Below, in pieces: positions 8,176 to 15,887 of a stretch of 15,887 nt of DNA. Made by a program: the position numbers and the translations under genes. This DNA is from Syncephalastrum monosporum B8922. Its lineage: Eukaryota; Mucoromycota; Mucoromycetes; Mucorales; Syncephalastraceae. Position 1 is the first letter of the stretch, and every line of letters starts with the position of its first letter. The notes beneath the pieces were generated by a model. The model was not told the origin of the DNA and did no database searches. It was given only the letters and a program-made list of their open reading frames with translations. Location: assembly GCA_000697355.1 (NCBI GenBank), contig JNEN01001224.1, positions 1 to 15,887 on the forward strand. Reading direction: 5' to 3'.

Positions 8176-9780
8176 TTATTGTTGCTCCTGTGCTTTGGCT
8201 TTACGCTGTGCCTCCATCTTTTGCAGTAGTGCCTTGTGCTCAGCAATCTGTCGCTCCAGCAACTCTTGTTTCTGCTTGTGCAAGGCAGCCATCTGCAGCT
8301 GCTTCTTTTGTCGGTTGATTTCCTGCTGCTTCTTGATTTCCTCGGCACGTTTCTTAATCAGTTCCGGATCCGGAGGCGTTGCTTGGGCTGGCTTGGCAGG
8401 CGACGACGGCTGGTGTGTCGGTCGTGGCTGATGCTTGTGCCAGAACACCTTGACAAACCGATTGTTGAAGAACACATTGGGTGACTGGAAGGCCTTGAGG
8501 GCATCCTCGTGGTTTTGATAGCGCAAAAAGGCACGCGAGAATTCCGGTTGGAGCTTGATATCAATGACTTTACCAAACTCCTTGAAGGTGTCCGAGAGCG
8601 TGTCGATCTGCAGGCTTTCTTTGGGGACGTTTTCGACGACGATGGCTGTGCTGTTCTGGTCATATTGAGTTGTGAAAGGCTTTGGATCGACGAGCGCCGG
8701 CGGCTGAGGAGGGGCTACCATGGCAGGGTTCATGGCAGGGTTCATGGCCATGGCAGGGTTGACAAATGCTTGCATATTGAAACCTGGAAGCTTCGTAGGA
8801 TCGTGCTCGAATTTGCAGGTAGCGCCGTAGGAGCAAAAGCCGCGTGTGAATAAGTTGCGGCATGGCAGCCGTTGTTGTGGTATCCGCTGCTCATTTTGTT
8901 GCTGCTGCTGCTGATGTATAGATGGGCTATGCCGACGACCAGGACGGAGACGGTTTCGCAGTTTCTCGGACAGAGCATTGATCGTCTCTAGCTGCTCCTC
9001 GGTGAATTTTCGCTCCTCTACCTCGGTCGACTCCTGAGCTGCATCCTCCTGTGGTGGCTCGTGACCTGAAGAGCCGGCCTGGTCTTAGTACGCTTGTTCC
9101 CTGCCACACACCGCTTGTACTTACGTGTCGTCTCATCCTCCTGTGCTGGTTCAGGCTTGCTTGCAGGAGATGAAGGTACCACAGGCGCAGGGTGCTGCTC
9201 CTCATGCACTGCTTCATGCCCCACCAACGTGTCATCTGCACCTGTAATGTCATCCAGGACGTCTTCGACTTCGGGAACCACATCCTCGGTATGACGGCGT
9301 TTTGTTGACGGCTCCTCTTCGCGGGGCACATCGTTGGACACTTGATTTGCGTCTTCAGATGCCTTTCGCTTCCGGTCTGTGCTGCTTGTCTCGGAGGTGT
9401 CGCCACTGCCAGCCGTAGTCACCTCTCTGATGGTCTCGACGATCATGCTGACACCCTTTTCCAAATCTACGATGGTCGTGGATTGACGCGCGTATGAATA
9501 CTCAGATCATGCAGCGAGTGCACCTGAGTGCAGTAATTACCTTCGGTCAGAAACATTTCCAGCTCTTCTTTCAGGTACTCTGGAAGATCGTCGAGGGATT
9601 TGTCGACCTGAACGAAGCTGACGATCAAGTCTGCTAATTCCGGTGGATCTGCGTCCGAACTGGACGTTCAAGCGTGAGTAAGGAGATGGAATGCAGCGGA
9701 TAGATTGGGACTTACAAGTTGGCCAGAAAGCCGGCAAGTCTGTCACGGATTTGTTGTTGCTGATCAGTGGTAAGCTGCAT
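8176..9780 (-). CDS. RBM26/RBM27-type CCCH zinc finger and RRM protein
   Basis: Four exons (9716-9780, 9541-9659, 9125-9466, 8176-9083) encode 477 residues. The domain order matches RBM26/RBM27: an N-terminal helical PWI-like region (about 1-80, with DADPPELADLIVSF and a DLPEYLKEELE segment), an acidic Glu/Ser/Pro linker, a CCCH zinc finger C250-x8-C259-x5-C265-x3-H269, an RRM at about 320-395 (RNP2 AIVVENVP, RNP1 RAFLRYQN), and a C-terminal Lys/Gln/Glu-rich coiled coil (about 415-477). Between the acidic linker and the finger is a run of six Gln. Homologues, including fission yeast Rmn1, work in nuclear RNA surveillance and turnover with the exosome-targeting machinery; that role is inferred here. 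The third intron is uncertain: donor GTAAGT at 9124 with acceptor TAAG at 9084 gives 41 nt and keeps frame. An alternative donor near 9179 paired with the CAG at about 9081 would remove more residues. Confidence 0.9.
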
Positions 9781-9876
9781 GACGACAGAGATGCGATCGA
9801 AGGGGAATATGGGCAGGGAGGAGAGAGGGTGTGTGTGAGTGAGTGAGAGAGCGAGGAGCAAAGTCAATGCACCGCA

Positions 9877-9881
9877 ATTGG
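9877..9881 (-). promoter_or_regulatory. CCAAT box upstream of the RBM26/27-like gene
   Basis: On the minus strand an AACCAATTGCGG context places CCAAT about 100 bp upstream of the ATG at 9780. Between them is a pyrimidine-rich leader (9810-9858 seen as purines on plus), typical of fungal promoters and 5' UTRs. Confidence 0.4.
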
Positions 9882-10441
9882 TTCGCCTGCCCAAATTTCA
9901 TATTGCTCAAATTTCCGCAGCAGCGCGCCCTCCAGATTACAGTTGTGTATTCATTCTGCATTCTGCTGTGTTATCTGTATCATATTTATGCGTCTCGTAT
10001 CCTTGTCAGTCAATTCATTGATTCTCCTCTACATTTTTCCCGTTCAATAACTCTGCATGGATTCAGGTAGTCCTCTAACCGGTCTTCTTGTGTCCAGTGC
10101 ATGGAAGAAAGTGGTGTTATATGCTATCTAGCCTCACGATTTTGGTGTGCTTTAATATGCCAAAATGCACACAAGGTGGCAGGTGGTTCATCGTGGCTCA
10201 ATGGTCAGATACGGCCCAGAATAGTATACCGTACCACTTTAATGTTTTCCAGAATTGACATTGGACGAAAAAGGTTTGGGCTTGCCGCGCGTGTCTTGGA
10301 TCGATACTGTATGAAACGCAAAGGAGTGAGAACCCAAATACGGTGTGCAACTTGCCATGAAAGGGCTTTCCTTTATTTGGTCATTCTGATCTATCAGTGA
10401 ATCAACCGTACGGACGTGCAGACTTGCAAACACTTCTTGTT
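9882..10441. other. Intergenic stretch, no gene recognised
   Basis: This AT-rich spacer lies between the RBM26/27-like gene's promoter and the MFS gene's 3' end. The longest frame (plus 10101-10400, 99 codons) has no domain I recognise and no supporting splice or promoter signals. Confidence 0.5.
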
Positions 10442-10447
10442 TTTATT
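10442..10447 (-). terminator. Poly(A) signal of the MFS gene
   Basis: On the minus strand an AATAAA within ACAAAATAAAAAC lies about 115 bp beyond the stop codon at 10562. A T-run on the plus strand at about 10497-10510 lies between them. Confidence 0.5.
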
Positions 10448-10561
10448 TTGTGGCGATATGTAATATTTGTAAAAGAGCTACCATAATAAGATCTTCTTTT
10501 TTTTTTTTTGGAATACATGTTCATGTGTTCAACATGCGCACGCGTGTGAGAGAGTCACCCT

Positions 10562-12330
10562 CTAACTTCTCGGTGGAGATGCGCGACGGCCCAAGAGGAA
10601 AATGATGATGCTGACAACAGCGAGGCCAGCTGCACTGCGGAATAGCCAGAGAGAGCCGTAGTACTCGTACACGTAGCCACCAATCAAGGCGCCCAAACCA
10701 GTTCCCAGGCCGGCATGCAGCGCTCCCAAGATGCCCTGCGCGACTGCACGCTGGTCCGGTGGGAAGAGGTCATCCATTTCACTGACACCGGTCGCCCAGA
10801 AAATGCCAAAGCCGACGCCTATGTCAAGCATAACATAAAAGTGACACAATAAGTTAACCATAACCATGGTGTGGGGCCGGGGGGGGGGGGGGGGAATTGG
10901 GGAACGGGGGTAAACAAACCATGGAGCATTTGGAGCGCAAGAGCGCACACGTTGGTCGAGAAAGAATCGGGGGGCAAAAGCGTGTAGGACAGGCAGCGGA
11001 TAATGGTCGCAACATGAGCACCCACAACAAGCCAGACCACGCCAAGGTGCTCAGTCATCTACATACGAACATGAGTACACTCTGGAAAAACAAAAAGAAA
11101 AAAAAAAAAAGAAAACAAAGAGAACAGTGCAGAAAGAAAACACACCTGTTTGGAGAAGCAGAAGCAGATAAGCTCTGTGATACCACCGAGCGGTCCAGTC
11201 CAGCCGATCCAGCTTGCAGGCGTATGCAGATCCTGACTCATGAACAGAAACAGAAAGTTGACAATCATAGAGAGCACGATACCGAACAGAAGGGTCGTGG
11301 TCAGGAAAGAAAGTACGCGGAAGGATAGGAACATGCTCTTGTCTTCGGAAACGACGTGAAGCATGGCGGTAGGATCCTCGACAGACGCGATACGGGACAT
11401 GGCCAGACCTAGATCGACGCCGCCTTCTTCCAAACGATCATCGGCATCTTCACGGATACTCTGGGCAAGAGAGGAGAGGATGGATCCGCCACTGGTAGCC
11501 TTGGAAAGCAAGGGATGCTCGTGCTGACTGGTAGTCGACAGGTAATTGTTGATCGGTAGTCGGTCCTCCTCATCCTTTGTCTCAGTCTTGTAAGGCTGAA
11601 GCGTCTGCTCCGTATCGTAATAATATTCCTCGCCGTTTCCTGCAATCAATGGCTCGTGTTCGTCACCGTAAGAAGGGTCGGCCTCGACATTCGTGGCCAG
11701 TGCGCAGCCGATGAAGGCAAGGGTGGAGGCACCAAAGACCCAGAACATCATGTCCAGGTTGCCTGTCCAATCGATCAGCACGCCGACCAAGAGGATCGTG
11801 AGGCCAGTGGAGACGGAACCCCAGAGACGCTGCTCGCCTAGATTTGTGCATATTAAAAACACAGACAATCAAAAAAGCGCAACACAACGGAAAAATATCT
11901 TACCGTACAGGATTTTATTAGGACCGAGGATTTTCATCACCGCGCTATCAACAAGCGAGACATTAGGGAGCGTGAAGAAGGCAAAGAAAAGAGCGAGCGT
12001 GCATGTAATGCTGATCACGGCGTGTCCACCGAGTGGTGCGGCTGTGGTAGTTGTCAGCGTGTGGCCCACCCCCATGATCCCCATGACAGCGACGCCACCG
12101 ACCAAACTGGTCAATGCCATCACCGCTCCGTGGAACCTTGGCTTCTTGTCCACCAAATACGTCCAGAGGGGGCATGCGAGCGACTGAATAAAGGGCGCAA
12201 TGGCCAACACGAATCCAATCTGGTCCGACGAGAAACGCAGCACATCGTGGTAATACAGCTGTAGATAAGGCGGGGCGGCAGATAACAGCGCAAACGCTGT
12301 TGTGTACAATAACTTGCACAAGAGATACAT
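10562..12330 (-). CDS. MFS transporter, MFS_1-like/MFSD6-like
   Basis: Four exons (11904-12330, 11146-11837, 10920-11058, 10562-10818) encode 504 residues with about 12 hydrophobic helices. The segment ILYGEQRLWGSVS after helix 4, formed by splicing across the first intron, matches the YG-xRLWGS signature of MFS_1-like/MFSD6-type carriers, which resemble sugar and nucleoside symporters. Helices 6 and 7 are separated by an unusually long acidic, Ser-rich loop (about 190-310). This loop carries an EHEPLI acidic dileucine sequence (202-207), a type of signal that routes proteins to vacuole or lysosome, so a vacuolar location is possible. The ATG at 12330 is chosen because it starts directly before helix 1; an in-frame ATG at 12462 would add a 44-residue, Ser/Pro-rich stretch. 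Introns are 66, 87 and 101 nt. The substrate is unknown. Confidence 0.92.
10879..10894. repeat. Homopolymer run of 16 G in an MFS intron
   Basis: Sixteen consecutive G (C on the coding strand) lie inside the third intron of the MFS gene (10819-10919). A 10-G run at 12414-12423 lies just upstream of the same gene's start. Such runs are prone to slippage and to sequencing error. Confidence 0.9.
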
Positions 12331-12648
12331 GGAAAGACAGAGAAGAGAAAGAAGAAAGACGAGACAATGCAAAGAAGCGCTTTGGGAAGTCGGTTTATAT
12401 ACAACACAGTGCTGGGGGGGGGGAGATGAGAGTGAGTGATTGAGATAGGGAAGATTGGACAAAATCCCGGGCCACCCCTTTGATCTGTGTGTTCTGTTTC
12501 ATAGGTGTCAAAACGTGCGTTATCGATCATGACGTTACTCCAAACGCTCACGGATGTTGTTTGCGGGGAACAGGAAAAACAAAAACTGTATTGGTCATTA
12601 TTATGCTATATTGAGATGAGGGAGGCTATGCTATGTATTTTAATCACT

Positions 12649-13872
12649 TCAATCACTGCCGGCAACCCCTCCGTCGCCGAGGCCCACCGCTTTTTCGACC
12701 ACCTCGCGCATCAGGTCGACGAGGGTGCAGCACGTCATGAGCAGGTACACTTCGGCGCGCTTGGGATCGTCAAACTCGCTGAGTATGGCGCGGTCAATGG
12801 CCAGACGGCCGAGGTGGACGAGGTATCCCATGCCGTGGCTGTCGAATTCAGCGAGGACGCGCGGCGGGGGTGGCACAGCCGCTCCGAGGTCGTCTGAGTC
12901 GTCTTGTTTGACGACGGTGATAACCATATCATGCGATAGCAAACTGGGCCGCTTCCAGGCAATCCGAAACCCGTCAAAGGTCGACTGGTACATAAACAAA
13001 AGATGGGAGTTGGTCTTGTTCACCATCTTTTGCTCGGTATCGCCCACTTGGATCACGATGTCTTTTTGAAACGCGCGGCGGTGTGCCTCGGCCACCTGGC
13101 ATGTGTCACGGTACAGCGTGTTTTGGAAGCCCCATGAGTACGAATGGGGCTGTTCCTTGCGGTACACGAGTCGTTTCGTCCCGTACTCGTAAATGTCGTG
13201 CAAATGCGGCTTGACGAGGGTGTGTTTGCGCAGCTCGAAAATGAGCATCTCTTCCCGCCGCTTCTTCTTTTTGGACTTGGGGCAATGCAGAGAGGAAAGT
13301 ATCCGGCTGCCTTGACTGCCTGTGCTCGTGCTCGGACTCGGTCCCCCCGCAAGCGAAGGCGTGTAGGTGCTGTTGGTCTTGAAGGACAGCGTCGACATGC
13401 ACTGTGAGAGCTCTTCGTTCATCGTGGTCTGCGTCGTGGCCGAGGGTGGTTCGCTCAGGATGGATTCTGGGACGCGGCCGTTGCTGCTAAAGTTGCTGCC
13501 GCTGCTCCTCCGTGAGCTGCTGATGCTGTTGCCGTCGTTACTGCTCGTGCTCGTGCTTGTGCTGGTGTGGTCGGCCCTGCTCGGCTCGTCCTTTTCGTTT
13601 GGCGTCTGCCCTGGCGGAAGAGCAGCCAGCGGGTCTTGGCGTTCCTTGATGGGGCTTACAGGACGCTTGTTATGGCCGATCCCCAGTCGCACGACCGTTT
13701 CGATGGGGGTGGAAGGGGATGAGGGGCAAGGCGGGTCATTGTCAGTGTCAGTGTCATCGTCGTACGCATTCGGCTTGACGTAGACAGGGGCATCAATCGT
13801 GTCGGGTTTCTGCAAGTGGACGTGGCCGCCACTCGTGGTATCCGTGGTATCTTGTGCTGTGCTCTCTGACAT
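12649..13872 (-). CDS. Intronless protein of unknown function, Ser/Thr-rich N-terminus
   Basis: A single 407-codon frame with strong codon-level order, starting at ATG 13872. Residues 1-195 are low complexity (Ser, Thr, Asp, Pro, including an alternating Ser/Thr tract near 103-110) and contain VSPIKE- and PSSPSTP-type sites that could be phosphorylated. A basic cluster KSKKKKRREE (199-208) could be a nuclear signal. Residues 208-395 look like a folded domain: alternating hydrophobic strands, then a Cys-containing hydrophobic helix (about 375-393) near the end. The strand-rich order followed by a hydrophobic C-terminal helix recalls tubby/LURP-like folds, but I see no diagnostic motif, so this is only a guess. 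It is the only firm gene in the window without an intron. A long purine-rich tract (minus strand, about 13930-13970) lies upstream. Confidence 0.85.
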   Translation of the reverse strand: MSESTAQDTTDTTSGGHVHLQKPDTIDAPVYVKPNAYDDDTDTDNDPPCPSSPSTPIETVVRLGIGHNKRPVSPIKERQDPLAALPPGQTPNEKDEPSRADHTSTSTSTSSNDGNSISSSRRSSGSNFSSNGRVPESILSEPPSATTQTTMNEELSQCMSTLSFKTNSTYTPSLAGGPSPSTSTGSQGSRILSSLHCPKSKKKKRREEMLIFELRKHTLVKPHLHDIYEYGTKRLVYRKEQPHSYSWGFQNTLYRDTCQVAEAHRRAFQKDIVIQVGDTEQKMVNKTNSHLLFMYQSTFDGFRIAWKRPSLLSHDMVITVVKQDDSDDLGAAVPPPPRVLAEFDSHGMGYLVHLGRLAIDRAILSEFDDPKRAEVYLLMTCCTLVDLMREVVEKAVGLGDGGVAGSD

Positions 13873-15394
13873 GAAAGACAGACGTGGAATTAGATTAGGA
13901 AAGGGGATTATACAAAGTAAAGGGGGTCACTCTTCTTTTTCTTTTTTTTTTTCTTTCTCTTTTTTCTTGCGGCTCTCGTGTCACAAAAGGAATGGGATGA
14001 AAACGGGAACAGAAGGCTGCAGACGTCATGATGCATCACTTTGAATTCACCTTGTTCCTCTTTCTTATGTCTGCAATACGCTTCTTTTATATTACGTTGG
14101 TGTGTGATGGTTCATCCATGCAGCAACGAAGGATGGTCCTTTGTGATACTGACATTGTCTGTGATCAAACAAGCATTTGTCTTGTTCACCCAAACAAATG
14201 TCTTTAGCTGGTATGAGATCACCTGACTACAAAATCCATCTCTAAAGGTTAAGATCATTTTATCCGCGCCACGTGCCGATCCTGTCAAGCATAAAACCAA
14301 CCATTCCTGGATCAACCCCAAGACGCCAAGCATTACACAAATTCCACACTCTGCGCTGCAACGCAAAACACTACGGTCAAATAAAGGTCATGGCTGCTTA
14401 ACAAAAGTATGACCGTACCTGCATCCCCTATGACTTACACTCACTTACTGCATGTAAATCATCAGCACTTTAAAACAGAGGCGATACGGCTCTAGATGAG
14501 GGACGATGTACTGCTAGAGCAGTGCATACGTCAAAAATCGCTCTTCACCTCTATACAATCACAACATTAAAGATTGGCCGCGCCAAATGATGAGTGTCTG
14601 GCGTAAAATGACCTGCAATATGATCACTACATATGTACGCATGAGTTGCATGGACCCATCAAGATAGTGGTTTAGTGGGCATTTTGCATATTTATCTGAA
14701 GGCTTGCACCATTGCCTACTTCTTTAAAAAAATACACCCCGCCAGTTTTTATTGTCTGCATAAACTAAACTAGCACCGCTTTTCTTTGTCTTTTCATTTC
14801 ACGTATCTTTTGTCGTCAATGTCTTTATCATCTTTATTACACCAAGATCTTTGATAAGAATTGACCCGGGACAACTAACAAGGTTTACTTCTTGCGCTCT
14901 CTTGATTTTCATCTGGCTCATCAGTAGCACCTGCTTCGTTATCATCAATGTCAGATCAAGAGGGCTCGGTGAAGAAAATGTTCCGTTCTATTTATTCGTT
15001 CGTTCCTCTGAGTACCATTCGAATTCGTTGGCACAGTAGAACGACACCTGTTTACTGATTAAAACTCACTTCCGATATATATGGAGTAGCCTGTCTGTTT
15101 GACGGAACAATACAAGCTCGGACAAAGCACCGAGTGTGGAGATGTTGAGCGCAGCCGATGATGGTCTTCATGTATTGCTCGAAGATGAAACAGGTAGTGG
15201 TGCTTTTCGGTTGATCACTGACGAGTACCAATTCCGCTGTTTGCAGATAGCGTATATGAGTGATATCTGCCAACCTCCCCGACGTGGCTCTTGGCCTCTA
15301 TGACTCGAAGCTAAGGCTATTGACCAGAATTTCATGCACCCAATGTCGTCCATATACACTTTTTATGTATCTATATAAATGACCGATAGTAGTT

Positions 15395-15411
15395 TATATA
15401 TATATATATAT
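15395..15411. repeat. (TA)n microsatellite
   Basis: An uninterrupted 17-bp alternating TA tract in the AT-rich right flank. Confidence 0.9.
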
Positions 15412-15502
15412 CTTGGTGGTGCTTGTACGGATACATTGTAGTTATTCATTTGTGATTCGTAGCAAATATCACATCATGAGTCCAACGTTCGGTCGTTTTG
15501 GT

Positions 15503-15540
15503 TATCTATCTACTTCTATCTATCTACTCTACTATCTATT
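15503..15540. repeat. Imperfect CTAT tetranucleotide repeat
   Basis: About 38 bp of interrupted ctat/ctac units (atctatctac, ttctatctatctac and similar), a simple-sequence tract. Confidence 0.8.
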
Positions 15541-15769
15541 AAAAAAATGTTGAAGACTTTTCTCCGAAAATTCATAGTAAAAATAGAGAAAAAATTCATA
15601 GGGAAATTAGCCGTGATGTGTCTTTGTGACATCGTTATCTACATATACCATCATACACGTCGTCCCTTTAATGACATACAGGTTTCATGTATTCGGTATC
15701 TACATACTGTATACGGTGTGTATATATGCATACACATAGAGGAAAGTTTTGTAACATAATATTCACTCA

Positions 15770-15883
15770 ATGTTCCTATCGGTGACTGGGTACGAACCCC
15801 CCGACAAAGGGATCTGGGGCCTTGAGCCCAAGCTAGTCTTCGACTCGGACAGGAGACACCCGAAGAACAAGTGCAAGCTGTGA
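15770..15883 (+). other. GC-rich 37-codon reading frame at the right edge
   Basis: From ATG 15770 to TGA 15881-15883 a frame of 37 codons has much higher GC than the preceding 1.9 kb. It contains a charged stretch, SDRRHPKNKCKL, at its end. The minus strand is also open across it. It may be part of a gene or repeat that continues past the window, but I recognise nothing in it. Confidence 0.2.
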
Positions 15884-15887
15884 TGAC

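Larger units (their letters stand above)
13873..15769. other. Gene-poor AT-rich stretch of about 1.9 kb
   Basis: No reading frame above 90 codons and no recognisable protein is seen on either strand. The left end holds the presumed promoter of the minus-strand 407-codon gene, with a T/C-rich tract at about 13930-13970. Other visible items are a palindromic CACGTG near 14270, a (TA)n tract and CTAT-type repeats listed separately, and a twice-occurring aattcatag motif near 15568 and 15592. No tRNA or rRNA was recognised. Confidence 0.5.

Noticed and set aside
10194..10204. TGGCTCAATGG matching a tRNA A-box
   Set aside because: There is no B-box at the right distance and no cloverleaf can be folded.
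11693..12187. 164-codon plus-strand frame
   Set aside because: It is antisense to the MFS transporter and crosses its intron; there is no domain evidence.
15785..15805. GGGTACGAACCCC resembling a tRNA T-arm
   Set aside because: There is no A-box, acceptor stem or anticodon arm upstream, and the loop sequence departs from TTCGA.

Overview
The window looks like nuclear DNA of a filamentous fungus, most likely an early-diverging (Mucoromycota-type) lineage. The genes are interrupted by many short GT-AG introns, about 41-101 nt long. Conserved housekeeping proteins are packed tightly between 4.3 and 13.9 kb, and AT-rich, gene-poor flanks carry simple repeats. The lineage call is an inference from gene architecture and protein character; no database comparison was possible.

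Layout. Positions 1-475 are GC-rich with no resolvable gene, possibly the 3' end of a plus-strand gene. Positions 476-1771 are AT-rich and carry a 10-bp tandem repeat at about 981-1105. A speculative small spliced reading frame spans 1772-2890. On the minus strand, 2858-3710 holds a decayed superfamily 3 helicase of the viral/plasmid D5/P4 type, broken by frame shifts and a stop. The gene core then reads: a 7-exon AMP-binding acyl/aryl-CoA ligase on plus (4389-6398); convergent with it the SSU-processome WD40 protein SOF1/DCAF13 on minus (6528-7985); an RBM26/27-type CCCH plus RRM protein on minus (8176-9780); a 12-helix MFS transporter of the MFSD6-like type on minus (10562-12330); and an intronless 407-residue protein with a Ser/Thr-rich N-terminus on minus (12649-13872). 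From 13873 to 15887 no convincing gene is seen except a 37-codon GC-rich reading frame at the right edge.

Function. SOF1 (18S rRNA processing) and the RBM26/27-like protein (nuclear RNA surveillance in characterised homologues) lie head to tail about 190 bp apart. The other genes show no pathway link to them or to each other. I found no operon-like or defence-like system. The least ordinary element is the helicase relic, which implies a past insertion of a DNA virus-like or plasmid-like element just upstream of the CoA-ligase gene. Several gene-structure oddities are also present: a GC-AG intron, a start codon alone in its coding exon, a 30-nt exon and a probable 41-nt intron.
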